Notes under the pieces: generated by a model
The model's input: only the letters and a program-made list of their open reading frames with translations
Told to the model about the DNA's origin: nothing
The model's database searches: none
Shown here: positions 16,021-25,242 of the stretch, in pieces
How positions within the stretch are numbered: the stretch's first letter is position 1
Layout of the letters: the number at the start of each line of letters is the position of its first letter
Position numbers and translations under genes: made by a program
Source: an uncultured Gemmatimonadales bacterium
GTDB lineage: Bacteria; Gemmatimonadota; Gemmatimonadetes; Longimicrobiales; Gaopeijiaceae
DNA length: 64,000 bases
Assembly: GCA_937919655.1 (NCBI GenBank)
Contig: CALFPJ010000095.1
Location: forward strand, 1 to 64,000
Direction: 5' to 3'

Positions 16021-18837
16021 TCATCGGCCCTTCCCGCTGGTCTCCTTTTGCTCCAACCAACTCGATTGTTCGGTGATCCACGCGGCGGCTTCGTCGCCCT
16101 TCAAGTGGTGATCAAACCAGTCGATGATTTTGCGTTGGTAGTCGGCTTGGTTTTCTTCCCCGCGAATGCCGTGATCCTCGCCGTAGTAAACGAGCATGGT
16201 CAGCGGCTTCTCTGCGCGACGCGCGACGTTGTAGAGTTCAATACTCTGGCGCCAGTCGACGTTCCTGTCGGCGTCTCCGACCTCCAGCAGGAGCGGGGTG
16301 TTCAGCGACTCGATGTTGAAGACCGCTGAGTTCCGCATAAAGGCTTCGGGATCGATGTAGTACGGCACCTCCATGCGCTCCTGACCGACCTCGAAGTGCT
16401 CAGATTCCGGGGCCCCCGCGACCCAGAAGATCGATCCGTACATCGTGACCAAGTTGCTGATACCGGCTCCGGATACCGAAGCCGCAAACACATCGGTATA
16501 GGTAGGCACGAACTGGGCCTGGTAGCCGCCCCATGAGTGACCGATGAGCCCGACCTGACCCGCATCGACCATGCCGGTCTCCACCACCGCGGCCACCGCG
16601 AGCTCAAGTGTTTTGGCCGATGATACGCCAGGGTCGCGAAAGTCGAAGAGGATATCGGGTTGCAGCACGAAATATCCCTCAGCGGTCCAAACGGAGGGGT
16701 TGTAGTAGTTCCGATGCGATGGGGCCGAGTACACCTTCGCGTTCTGAGAACGGAATTCGTACACGTACACAATCATTGGGTATGTCTTGGACGGGTCGTA
16801 GTTGGCCGGATAAAACAGTGCCCCCTGGAGCTGTGCGTCGTTGTGGTTGCGGTACTGAATCAACTCCGTGTGGCCCCAGGCATACTCCTCTTGGAACGGG
16901 TTGGTCTGTGTCACCCGCCGGGCGCGGTCGAAGCTGGCCCCCACGAAATAGTCGGGGGAGTCGTCAAAGTCCTGGGCCACGTAGGCATACATGTCGGCAT
17001 CTGTGGCTTTCGCCATCCGCGACACGCCGTTGTCCTCATAAAGGAGGCGGTCCACCCGGCTTCCGCGGAGGCGAGCGACGCCCTGATGAAGCGTCCACTT
17101 CCCGCGTAGGGACACGAAGACGTCCTGGGTGAGGTCCACGGCGTCGGCGTCGGGATCGAGCCGGAGTAGGCGGTGCGTGATCTCCTCCGGCCGGCCGTTC
17201 GTCAGACGTGTGGGCGTTCCGGCGACTGGGAGTTCCCACAGGTCAAACTCGTCGTTCACGACCATGGACAGGTCGCCTTCGGTCCATCCACTCACACCGT
17301 ACGATGGCACCTCCTCGACGGGGTGGTCGTAGCTCTCGATTCCGAAGTTGGCGCCGCTGGCGCTTGAGAGGTCGATCTGGGCCTTGCCCTCACGATCGAA
17401 GGCGTAGTGTTGACCATTTTGGTAATAATGCACATACCGCCCCGTGGGACTCGCACCGTACCCGAACCCGATGCGCTCGGCCACCAGGCTCCGCGTTCCG
17501 TTCGATGGGTCGATCGCATACAGGTCAGAGCCTCCTCGCCCGAACATCACCTCAAATGCGTAGGCGTCTTCGTTCGTCGCCAGCACGAGGCGCCCGCCGG
17601 CTACGATGCGAGGGCCGTCCAGCGTCTCGTCGGCGAGGCGCAGCGTGCGTCCGGCGTCGAGGTGCCAAACGAAGAGATCATTGCGTTGCTCGTCGTTGCG
17701 CTCGTCCCTCTTCTGCGTGGGAAGCGTGCGCTCGTCCGTGGAACGCCAGATCTCCATCTTCGCGGGGTCCAGGTCGAGGCCGGTGGGCGGCGTCGTCTGG
17801 GCATCGCCATCACCGACGATGCCGTCGTCATCGTCGGCGTCGTCGTCATCGTCGTCATCGTCGTCCGCAGCCTCGGAGTCGTCCCCGCCCGCATCATCGT
17901 CCACATGTTCAGAGCGTTCCCACTCTTTGGCGCCGAAGAAGATCGAGCCGCCGTCGTCGGCCCAGGTGAGCGGTCGGAACGTCACGATGCGTTCGTCTGC
18001 TCCGATCTCTTCGTGGCTTGATGCGTCGAGTGCGAAGGTGCTCGTGGCTCCAGAGATCCCCCGCCAGGCCAGCAGGATGTGACCGGGCTCCTCGTGTGCT
18101 TCGTCTTCGAATTCGCGAAGCACCGCGAGGTCGGACGAATCGTCGCGCCACGTCAGTTGGGCATACTCAGCGCTGCTGGCATCCAGACTCTGCACGCGGC
18201 CAGTCGAGGCGTCGTAGAGTTGCACCCCATTGCCGACACCTTCCGCGCCGTGGACCGCGAAGGCGAGCAAGGGGCCCTCGTCCTGCCAGGCCCAAGAGGC
18301 CACGTCCGCGAAGCTGACCCTGTTGTCCGTGCCCATCTCCTGGACGACGATGACGCCGGAGTCGTCAACCGGATAGCGCGCGAGCACGATGTGAGAACCA
18401 CCTGCGCCCCACGCGAAGCCTTGGACCTCGGAGAATGTCTGCTGTGCCCCGGTCATGAGGTTGAGGACGCCGAGATCGTTACGGACTTCGCCGTCGGCTT
18501 CCCGGACCTCCTCCTGAGCGTCCTCCGACATGCCGATCGCGTAGGCCAGCCATCGTCCATCTTCGGAGAACGAGGGGCGAGACCCGAAGGCCACCACAAC
18601 AACTGAGTCGGAGTTGGTGCGGTGGATGCGGAGTTCGTTGTCACCGTTTACGCGGGAAATCGGCACGGCGAGCCAATCTCCGTTCGACGAAAGCGATCCG
18701 GAGCCGAGGGTCTCCCAACGGGCGTAGTCAGCGGGTTGGACCGGCTGGCGTTGCTGCGCGTGGGCGGCGGAGGCTGTCCCCGCGACGAGGGCCGTAAGAA
18801 GCGCCGCACGCGAAATCGTCATCATCACTGTTTTCAC
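16021..18837 (-). CDS. Exported S9 prolyl-oligopeptidase-like peptidase with a poly-Asp insert
   Basis: About 938 residues: signal peptide (KTVMMTISRAALLTALVAGT, cleavage after AAHA), a long beta-propeller-like region, and a C-terminal alpha/beta-hydrolase. The catalytic triad is visible: Ser in GLIGHSWGGYQAQF, Asp in LLEVGDADRNVDWR, His in YYGEDHGIRGE. Substrates are expected to be oligopeptides in the periplasm. Unusually, the propeller contains an acidic low-complexity stretch with a run of nine Asp followed by further Asp (DNA about 17811-17912). The GTG at 18837 gives a basic residue before the hydrophobic core, and ATG at 18825 is equally possible. The open frame to 19125 adds implausible sequence. 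Confidence 0.88.
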   Translation of the reverse strand: MKTVMMTISRAALLTALVAGTASAAHAQQRQPVQPADYARWETLGSGSLSSNGDWLAVPISRVNGDNELRIHRTNSDSVVVVAFGSRPSFSEDGRWLAYAIGMSEDAQEEVREADGEVRNDLGVLNLMTGAQQTFSEVQGFAWGAGGSHIVLARYPVDDSGVIVVQEMGTDNRVSFADVASWAWQDEGPLLAFAVHGAEGVGNGVQLYDASTGRVQSLDASSAEYAQLTWRDDSSDLAVLREFEDEAHEEPGHILLAWRGISGATSTFALDASSHEEIGADERIVTFRPLTWADDGGSIFFGAKEWERSEHVDDDAGGDDSEAADDDDDDDDDADDDDGIVGDGDAQTTPPTGLDLDPAKMEIWRSTDERTLPTQKRDERNDEQRNDLFVWHLDAGRTLRLADETLDGPRIVAGGRLVLATNEDAYAFEVMFGRGGSDLYAIDPSNGTRSLVAERIGFGYGASPTGRYVHYYQNGQHYAFDREGKAQIDLSSASGANFGIESYDHPVEEVPSYGVSGWTEGDLSMVVNDEFDLWELPVAGTPTRLTNGRPEEITHRLLRLDPDADAVDLTQDVFVSLRGKWTLHQGVARLRGSRVDRLLYEDNGVSRMAKATDADMYAYVAQDFDDSPDYFVGASFDRARRVTQTNPFQEEYAWGHTELIQYRNHNDAQLQGALFYPANYDPSKTYPMIVYVYEFRSQNAKVYSAPSHRNYYNPSVWTAEGYFVLQPDILFDFRDPGVSSAKTLELAVAAVVETGMVDAGQVGLIGHSWGGYQAQFVPTYTDVFAASVSGAGISNLVTMYGSIFWVAGAPESEHFEVGQERMEVPYYIDPEAFMRNSAVFNIESLNTPLLLEVGDADRNVDWRQSIELYNVARRAEKPLTMLVYYGEDHGIRGEENQADYQRKIIDWFDHHLKGDEAAAWITEQSSWLEQKETSGKGR

Positions 18838-19148
18838 TCGAGTTCGACTGTGCAGGATTGGATGCTCGGGCGCCCGTCCTTTGGTGGCGCCTGCTGCGGC
18901 AGGGACGATGACGGGGCATGCACAGAGGGGCAAGTCCGTCACATTGGCCGCGCGGCCGCGAGTTCGGCACCCTGGGTCCGGCCGGGTGGCTACGACGCCG
19001 GAAGCAACCCGGTCCCAATGAGCGGAATGCGGAATGCAGGGGTTCCCGGTCGATTCCGTTGGCCCCACCCACCTCCGGTCCTTATGTTGCGACCTTCGGC
19101 ACGGCTCAGTGGCCGCGCTCGGCACCCTCCGGCCCCACGGTACGCGAC
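18838..19148. other. Divergent intergenic region
   Basis: This stretch of about 310 bases separates two exported-enzyme genes that point away from each other, so it must hold both promoters. It is GC-rich, and I could not find a convincing -35/-10 pair, operator or repeat. Open frames that cross it are extensions of the flanking genes without signal-peptide logic. Confidence 0.5.
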
Positions 19149-20864
19149 ATGATCAAGCGCTTGTTGACCCTAACTGTACTTCTCACCGCCGCCGCGTGCG
19201 CCGAGGGTGAGTCCTACGACGTCCTGATTAGCGGCGGTACCGTCTACGACGGTTCGGGCTCCGAGCCCTTCGTCGGCGACGTGGCCATTAGCGGCGATCG
19301 AGTGGTGGCGGTCGGAGACCTATCGGGAGCTACAGCCGCCACGGTCGTGGACGCGACAGGAATGGCGGTGTCTCCTGGCTTCGTGAACATGCTCTCATGG
19401 GCGACTGAGCCGCTCATCATCGACGGGCGCTCGCAGGGGGATATTCGCCAGGGGGTCACGCTCGAGGTCTTTGGTGAAGGCAGCTCGATGGGCCCCATGA
19501 ACGATGCAATGAAGGCGGAATGGCTCGACGAGTTCAAGGATGGGGTCGGCGGAGAGGATCGTGCGGCTGAGCTACTGGGCGGCGCGTTCGAGGTGCCGTG
19601 GACCACCCTCGGGGAATATCTGGAGTTCCTGGAGAACAAAGGGGTCGCGACGAACGTCGCTTCCTTCCTGGGTGCCACAACCGCGCGTGTCCACGAATTG
19701 GGTTACGCCGACCGTCCCCCGAACGAGGAGGAGCTGAACCGCATGCGACAGCTCGTTCAAGTCGCGATGGAGGAAGGCGCCATGGGGATCGGCTCCTCGC
19801 TCATCTACGCGCCCGCATTCTACGCCGACACAGATGAGTTGATCGCGCTCTCTTCGGTCGCAGCCGAGCACGGCGGGATGTACATCTCGCATATGCGCAG
19901 TGAGGGTAACCAGCTCATAGAGGCGGTCGACGAGCTGATTACGATCTCTCGGGAAGCCGGACTTCCCGCCGAGATCTATCATCTCAAGCAGGGTGGGGAG
20001 GCCAACTGGGGCAAGCTCGATCAGGTGATCGAAATGGTGGAAGCCGCCCAGGCAGAGGGGCTGCGCATTACTGCGGACATGTACAACTATACGGCCGGGT
20101 CGACCGGGCTCGACGCCGCGATGCCCCCTTGGGTCCAGGAGGGAGGCTATGACGCGTGGGCGGGTCGACTCCAAGACCCTGCGGTGCGGGCGCGGGTGGT
20201 AGCCGAGATGGTTGTGGATCAAAATGATTGGGAGAACTTGATGCGCGGCGCGGGCCCGGCGGGTACCCTGCTGGTTGGATTCCGTAATCCGGATCTGCGG
20301 GGGTACATCGGCAGAACGCTCGCCGACGTCGCGGCCGAGCGGGGCACCTCGCCCCAGGTCACCGCAATGGATCTCGTAGTCGAGGATGGAAGCCGGGTAC
20401 AGGTCGTCTACTTCTTGATGTCCGAGGAGAACGTCAAACGGCAGATCGCGTTGCCGTGGGTCGCCTTCGATTCGGACGCGGGTTCGATGGCTCCGGAGCC
20501 GCCGTTCACGGACGCCAGCACGCACCCGCGCGCCTACGGCAACTTCGCTCGCCTGCTCGGGAAATATGTCCGTGAGGAAAAGGTGATCCCGCTGGAGGAG
20601 GCGATTCGCAAGCTCACCTCGTTCCCGACTACAAACCTCGGTATCTCGGATCGGGGTCTCCTCGCGGAGGGCTACTTCGCAGACGTCGTGGTGTTCGACC
20701 CGAACACGATCATCGATCACGCGACCTTCGAAGAGCCGCATCAATACTCGACGGGGGTGGTGCATGTGTTCGTGAATGGCGGACAGGTCCTGCGCGATGG
20801 GGAGTCGACGGGGACCATGTCGGGACGGGTCGTGCGCGGGCCCGGGTGGACCGGGGGGCGGTGA
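19149..20864 (+). CDS. N-acyl-D-amino-acid amidohydrolase-like lipoprotein
   Basis: A 571-residue amidohydrolase-superfamily protein with a lipobox (MIKRLLTLTVLLTAAAC). The N-terminal beta-strands (DVLISGGTVYDGSGSEPFVG) and the C-terminal GLLAEGYFADVVVFDPNTI are typical of D-aminoacylases. Metal-site residues are visible in MYISHMRSEGN, AEIYHLKQGG and WVAFDSDAG. The usual first metal motif, HxH after the GF(V/I)D strand, is replaced by SPGFVNMLSWATEPL. This NMLSWA version may define a separate subfamily with one metal. It would hydrolyse N-acyl-D-amino acids or similar amides outside the cytoplasm. The ATG at 19149 is chosen for the signal peptide. There is no clear ribosome binding site. Confidence 0.87.
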   Translation: MIKRLLTLTVLLTAAACAEGESYDVLISGGTVYDGSGSEPFVGDVAISGDRVVAVGDLSGATAATVVDATGMAVSPGFVNMLSWATEPLIIDGRSQGDIRQGVTLEVFGEGSSMGPMNDAMKAEWLDEFKDGVGGEDRAAELLGGAFEVPWTTLGEYLEFLENKGVATNVASFLGATTARVHELGYADRPPNEEELNRMRQLVQVAMEEGAMGIGSSLIYAPAFYADTDELIALSSVAAEHGGMYISHMRSEGNQLIEAVDELITISREAGLPAEIYHLKQGGEANWGKLDQVIEMVEAAQAEGLRITADMYNYTAGSTGLDAAMPPWVQEGGYDAWAGRLQDPAVRARVVAEMVVDQNDWENLMRGAGPAGTLLVGFRNPDLRGYIGRTLADVAAERGTSPQVTAMDLVVEDGSRVQVVYFLMSEENVKRQIALPWVAFDSDAGSMAPEPPFTDASTHPRAYGNFARLLGKYVREEKVIPLEEAIRKLTSFPTTNLGISDRGLLAEGYFADVVVFDPNTIIDHATFEEPHQYSTGVVHVFVNGGQVLRDGESTGTMSGRVVRGPGWTGGR

Positions 20865-20914
20865 GATGATGTCGGGCCAGCTCCGCGTCTCCTTCCGGGT
20901 CCGGGGCGTGTGAC

Positions 20915-22084
20915 GTGATCACCGACACCACGGCCGTTCTCGGTATTCTTGCTGCGGTCGTGGCAGTCGCTGTCCTCCTCGAAGCCCGCTACAAGCCGTT
21001 CCGGGCCCTCGGCTCGGCCTTAGTTGGCATCTTGCTCGGGATGCTTCTGTCGAATACGGGGATCATCCCAGGAGATTCGCCGGCGTACGTGTTCCTCGGT
21101 GGGCCGGCGGTGAGCGCGGGCATCGTGCTCATCCTACTCACCGTTGACGTGCGGACCGTCATTCAAGCGGGCCCGAGAATGTTGGCCGCCTTCGCCGTGG
21201 GCGCTTTGGGTTCCGCCGTCGGCGCGTCCGTTGCCGCGCTGCTCCTCGTGGACTCGATTGGCCCAGAAACGTGGAAGCTGGCCGGGCAGTACACCGCGAC
21301 CTACACCGGTGGCGGCGTGAACTTCGCTGCGGTGGGCGCGGCGCTGGAAACGAGCGGTGACCTGTTCGCCGCGGGCATCGCGGCAGACGTGATCGTCACC
21401 GCGATCTGGATGGCCGCGTGCTTGACGGTGCCGCTTCTGTTCGCCGGTCGTGCAGTCCAACCTGCTGCGGGACCCACTTCGGTTCCGTCACCCGCGCCAG
21501 CGTCAAGCGATGGCGCTGAAAGCGCCACGCTACAGGAGATGCTCTACTCCAGTGTGGGAGCGATCTCATTGCTGGACATCGCGATCATGGTCCTGGTCGT
21601 GTTGGCCGCGCTGTCAATCTCGGGCATGCTCGGTGAAATGCTCGCGCCGATCCCCAGCGTGTTGTGGCTCACGACGATCGCGCTCATTCTGGCCCAGGTG
21701 CCGGCGGTGCAACGTCTCAACGGCGCTGGGGTGATCGGTAATTACCTGGTGCTCCTCTTCTTGGCGAGCAACGGCGCCCGTTCCGTCATCGCGAACATCG
21801 TCGCCGTCGGGCCGCCGGTGGTCTACTACGCCTTGATCACCGTCGGGGTGCACGGTGTGATCATCTTCGGCTTGGGGCGGTTTGTCGGGCTGGATCTGAA
21901 GACGCTGGCGGTCGCCTCTCAGGCGGCGGTCGGTGGACCGGCTTCCGCGATGGCCTTGGCCACAGCTCGTGGCTACACCGACCGGCTATTGCCGGGCGTG
22001 GCGGTTGGACTGCTGGGCTACGCGGCCGGCAACTACCTGGGCCTCTTCGTCGCGACGCTGCTGCGGGGTGTGATCGGAGGGTAG
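20915..22084 (+). CDS. DUF819 integral membrane protein
   Basis: A 389-residue protein with about ten transmembrane helices and the DUF819 signature (KLAGQYTATYTGGGVNFAAV, VASQAAVGGPASAMALATAR). The family is predicted to transport a small molecule, but the substrate is not known. The GTG at 20915 starts 50 bases after the amidohydrolase, so the two may form an operon for uptake and hydrolysis of an acylated amino acid. Its stop codon TAG is made of a TA target site plus the first G of a miniature inverted-repeat element. The empty site would also read TAG, so the insertion left the protein unchanged. Confidence 0.85.
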   Translation: MITDTTAVLGILAAVVAVAVLLEARYKPFRALGSALVGILLGMLLSNTGIIPGDSPAYVFLGGPAVSAGIVLILLTVDVRTVIQAGPRMLAAFAVGALGSAVGASVAALLLVDSIGPETWKLAGQYTATYTGGGVNFAAVGAALETSGDLFAAGIAADVIVTAIWMAACLTVPLLFAGRAVQPAAGPTSVPSPAPASSDGAESATLQEMLYSSVGAISLLDIAIMVLVVLAALSISGMLGEMLAPIPSVLWLTTIALILAQVPAVQRLNGAGVIGNYLVLLFLASNGARSVIANIVAVGPPVVYYALITVGVHGVIIFGLGRFVGLDLKTLAVASQAAVGGPASAMALATARGYTDRLLPGVAVGLLGYAAGNYLGLFVATLLRGVIGG

Positions 22085-22242
22085 TGTCCTGAGTCAGAAG
22101 TCCGTTCAGCATCGAGAGTGTCGATGCGCCGCGATGGCGAGGCGCGACGACAAGGAATAGCAACGCTATTTCGCGGACGAGCAACGAAACCAGCGTGGAT
22201 GCAGCGGCGCTCGAATGCAAACGGACATCTGACTCAGGACAC
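22084..22242. mobile_element. 159-bp miniature inverted-repeat element (MITE-like) with TA target duplication
   Basis: The ends GTGTCCTGAGTCAGAAGTCC and, on the right, GGACATCTGACTCAGGACAC are inverted repeats of 23 bases with one mismatch (22084-22106 and 22220-22242). The element is flanked on both sides by TA (22082-22083, 22243-22244), the duplication made by IS630/Tc1-mariner transposases. No coding sequence is inside. An internal small hairpin, AATAGC-AAC-GCTATT, lies at 22157-22171. It sits between convergent genes and may fold into a long stem that acts as a terminator. No parent transposase is in the window. Confidence 0.75.
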
Positions 22243-22251
22243 TAGGGTCGC

Positions 22252-23307
22252 TCAGTAGAGTTGGCCGGCCTTCAGCACGTTGATCAGCGGGTCCCCAGCC
22301 AGGTATCGCCTGAGATTCTCACAGAACAAGTCCACAATACGGCTGTTCTCCCGATCGCTGGTACTCGCCGAGTGCGGGCTCAACACCACGTTGGGCATGT
22401 CCCACAGAGGGCTAGTGGAGGGAAGTGGCTCTTCAGCGAACACGTCCAGATACGCAGCCCCCAGGTGCCCAGAGCTCAGCGCCGCCGCCAGCGCCGCTTC
22501 GTCCACGAGCGCACCCCGACCGATGTTGATCAGCGCGGCCCCTCGTGGCAGCGCTGCGAGTTCGGCCGTACCGATCATGCCCTCAGTTTCGTCGGTGTGC
22601 GGCGCGATGAGAATCAGGAAGTCCGCGGCAGGGAGGTGAGCAGCCAGTTGGGCCGGCCCAATCAGCACGTCTACCGCGCCATTGCTCGCGCCGGTGTCCG
22701 GATTTCTCTTCACGCCCACCACACGGAGCCGTAGGGCCTTGGCTAGCCGCGCCACCTCGGTGCCGACCGCCCCAAGCCCGACCACGACTACGGTGCGGCC
22801 CTCAAGGTCTGTTCCCGCGAAGCGGTCCCATCTTCGTTCCCGTTGCTCCTCAAGAACGTGGAGCGCCCTGCGAGAATGCATCAGCATGGACATCGCGCAG
22901 AACTCTGCGAGCGGAATCGCGTGTACACCCCGGGCGGTGGTGAGCACGGTTTGCGGCATGCGTGCGGCGTAGCCGTGAAGCTTCACGAATTGGCCGATGC
23001 CCGCACTGCTCGCTTGGATCCAACGCAGGAGTGGGGCGCGGTCCGGGAGGTCCGACGCGTGGGCGCGATCGAAATCGAACAGGATCGTGGCGCGGCTGAG
23101 GTAGTCCAGCCACTCCGCTTCTTGGTCGGGCGTGCGGGCCCGATCGGCCCCTCCGTGGTCGGCGGGATACCTCGGTGGCCGAAGAAGGTCCGGTCGATAC
23201 ACGACTTCAACATCGGGGCTCACCGCCCGCATGCGCTCGACTAGGTCGGGTTCGATGTAGCTGGCGATCAGGACGGTGTCGCGTTTCGCGTCGGCTGGGT
23301 TGGTCAT
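22252..23307 (-). CDS. D-2-hydroxyacid dehydrogenase family protein
   Basis: A 351-residue NAD-dependent dehydrogenase. The Rossmann motif is VVVVGLGAVGTEVARLAKAL. The catalytic Arg is in INIGRGALVDEAAL, the Glu in YLDVFAEEPLP and the His in NVVLSPHSAST. The N-terminal part (IEPDLVERMRAVSPDVEVVY) is the flexible substrate domain. It likely reduces a 2-keto acid such as glyoxylate, hydroxypyruvate or a phosphonate/aryl analogue. The substrate cannot be told from the sequence. The stop codon is 8 bases from the edge of the TA-flanked miniature element. Confidence 0.88.
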   Translation of the reverse strand: MTNPADAKRDTVLIASYIEPDLVERMRAVSPDVEVVYRPDLLRPPRYPADHGGADRARTPDQEAEWLDYLSRATILFDFDRAHASDLPDRAPLLRWIQASSAGIGQFVKLHGYAARMPQTVLTTARGVHAIPLAEFCAMSMLMHSRRALHVLEEQRERRWDRFAGTDLEGRTVVVVGLGAVGTEVARLAKALRLRVVGVKRNPDTGASNGAVDVLIGPAQLAAHLPAADFLILIAPHTDETEGMIGTAELAALPRGAALINIGRGALVDEAALAAALSSGHLGAAYLDVFAEEPLPSTSPLWDMPNVVLSPHSASTSDRENSRIVDLFCENLRRYLAGDPLINVLKAGQLY

Positions 23308-23359
23308 TCGCGTATCCTATCGTCAGGCCAGAGTTGGGTCGAGTGTCGCCGACGGCTGC

Positions 23360-23767
23360 TCACGACCCCAAATGCATCACGCACCGACGCAACGACCCCT
23401 GCGCCCTATGCTCCCACACGTAGACCCCCTGCCAAGTGCCCAGCGCGAGCCGCCCGCGAACCACTGGAATCGACAGGGTTGTGGCGGTCAGCGCAGCCCG
23501 GATGTGCGACGGCATGTCGTCCGGTCCTTCCGCGGTGTGAGTGAAAAGCGGGTCGCCCTCTGGCACGTGTCGATCGAGCCAGCTCTCGAGGTCTCGACGC
23601 GCGGACGGGTCTGCGTTCTCCTGAATCGTGAGGCTGGCCGATGTGTGCTGGATCATCACGGTGCAAAGGCCCTCATCAACTCCGGAGGCGCGGACCCAGT
23701 CTTGAACAGCGTCCGTGATCTCGTGGAGCCCCTTCCCGGGCGTCCGCACTTCAAGGTGCTTAATCAA
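23360..23767 (-). CDS. YjbQ family protein (UPF0047)
   Basis: A 135-residue single-domain protein with the conserved TVMIQHTSASLTIQENADPS and the closing GTWQGVYVWEHR. YjbQ proteins have weak thiamine-phosphate-synthase activity in some species, but the physiological role is unclear. The TTG at 23767 overlaps the stop codon of the decarboxylase gene as TTGA, so translation is probably coupled. The length is normal for the family. Confidence 0.88.
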   Translation of the reverse strand: MIKHLEVRTPGKGLHEITDAVQDWVRASGVDEGLCTVMIQHTSASLTIQENADPSARRDLESWLDRHVPEGDPLFTHTAEGPDDMPSHIRAALTATTLSIPVVRGRLALGTWQGVYVWEHRAQGSLRRCVMHLGS

Positions 23768-25242
23768 GCAAGCCCCCCGGTTTTGGCTGGTAGCGCGTCG
23801 CGCCGGACGGCATCCGCCGCCTCGCGAAGGTCAGCCACACACAGCTCCATACGATCCATATGCGTGCGAAACGACAACACGCAGATCCGCAGCGCGAACC
23901 GCCCGTCGAGAACGGTCCCCGTCAGGTAGACATTCTGCTTCGCGTTGACGCGCGCGAGGAGATCGCGATTCAACGCATCGAGTTCCTCCCCAGAGCATCC
24001 ACCGGGCTGCAGACGAAACGCCGTGAGTGACAGGTGAGGCTCGGCCACAATCTGCATGTCAGGAATCCCGCGTAACTCATCAGCGGCCCATCGGGCGAGG
24101 TCCATCTTTTCGTCCAGCCCGTCACGGAACGCGCCGATGCCGAAGAGTTTGATGGGCAACCAGGCGCGCAGGCCGCGAAAGTCGCGCGACAGCTCGGGCG
24201 ACACGTCACAGAAGTCGACGAAATCGGCATCGTTCTGCATGACCGGCATGTAGTCTGCGAACGTCGCGTGCGCCCGGCGCAGCGAATCCTCGTTGCGAAC
24301 CAACAGAGCGCCGGTGCCATACGGCAGAAAGAGCCCCTTGTGGGGATCGAGCGTGATCGAGTCGGCGCGGGCGATGCCGTTCAGCAGTTCCTTGCCGCGT
24401 TCTGTCATCGAGAAGAAGGCCCCGTAGGCCCCATCCACGTGAAGCCAGAGACTTTCCTGCTCGGCGATGTCCGCGAGTGCGTCTAGCGGGTCGATGGCCC
24501 CCGTGTTCGTGGTCCCTGCGCTGCCCACAATCAGGAAAGGGACCAGGCCCGCTGCACGATCCTCCATGATGCGCGCGCGAAGCGCGTCCGAACGCATCTC
24601 GAATCGATCGTTGGACGGGATCTCCCGCACGTTCGCCTCCGGGAAGCCGGCGAGCACGGCCGCCTTCCGCACGGAGTGGTGCGTTTGGTCCGACGTGTAG
24701 ATGGTCCCCGACCAAAACGCCTCCGGTAACCGTTCTCTCCGCGCCGTGACGATGGCGGTGAAGTTGGACAACGAACCGCCGCTCGTGAGAATGCCACCGC
24801 TCCCTTCCGGGTAGCCGACGATCTCGCAAAACCAGCGAACGACGTTCATCTCAAGCTGGACGAGCGCGGGGGCCGCCACCCAGACACCGACATAGCGGTT
24901 CACAGCGGTGGCGATGAAGTCGGCCACGGCCGACGGAAAAAGTCCGCCACCGGGGATGTATGCCAGGTATCCCGGTCCAGCGGTGTTGAACGAGGTCGGG
25001 ATTGCATCCTCGAACAGCACCCGCATGAGCTGCGCGAAGTCCCCGCTGTTCTCAGGCAGTGCCTCCGCGAGAGCCCGAGCCTCTGTGCGCCCATCGGTCG
25101 CATACGAAGCCGGCTGGTCGGGCAGCGTCACCACATGTTCGATGATTAGCTCCGACACCCGAGCGAGCATCGCGCTCATTTGTTCGGCAGATGGTTCCAA
25201 CGCATGCACGGGTGGCTCAACTGCGCCGTCTCGCGAATCCAT
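23764..25242 (-). CDS. Group II PLP-dependent decarboxylase (aromatic-amino-acid type)
   Basis: A 492-residue cytosolic enzyme. The PLP lysine is in SITLDPHKGLFLPYGTGALL. Other landmarks are GILTSGGSLSNFTAIVTARR, LWLHVDGAYGAFFS and SAGTTNTGAIDP. It would decarboxylate an L-amino acid (Trp, Tyr, Phe or Glu-like) to the amine. The aromatic class is favoured by overall layout but not proven. The ATG at 25242 shares one base with the stop of the upstream propeller/TraB-like gene (TGATG), and its own stop overlaps yjbQ. Confidence 0.87.
   Translation of the reverse strand: MDSRDGAVEPPVHALEPSAEQMSAMLARVSELIIEHVVTLPDQPASYATDGRTEARALAEALPENSGDFAQLMRVLFEDAIPTSFNTAGPGYLAYIPGGGLFPSAVADFIATAVNRYVGVWVAAPALVQLEMNVVRWFCEIVGYPEGSGGILTSGGSLSNFTAIVTARRERLPEAFWSGTIYTSDQTHHSVRKAAVLAGFPEANVREIPSNDRFEMRSDALRARIMEDRAAGLVPFLIVGSAGTTNTGAIDPLDALADIAEQESLWLHVDGAYGAFFSMTERGKELLNGIARADSITLDPHKGLFLPYGTGALLVRNEDSLRRAHATFADYMPVMQNDADFVDFCDVSPELSRDFRGLRAWLPIKLFGIGAFRDGLDEKMDLARWAADELRGIPDMQIVAEPHLSLTAFRLQPGGCSGEELDALNRDLLARVNAKQNVYLTGTVLDGRFALRICVLSFRTHMDRMELCVADLREAADAVRRDALPAKTGGLA

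Noticed and set aside
18838-19125. Upstream extension of the S9 peptidase frame
   Set aside because: It precedes the signal peptide, so it cannot be part of an exported precursor.
19572-20765. 397-residue open frame opposite the amidohydrolase
   Set aside because: Shadow of a well-supported gene. The sequence is rich in His and Arg with no motif.
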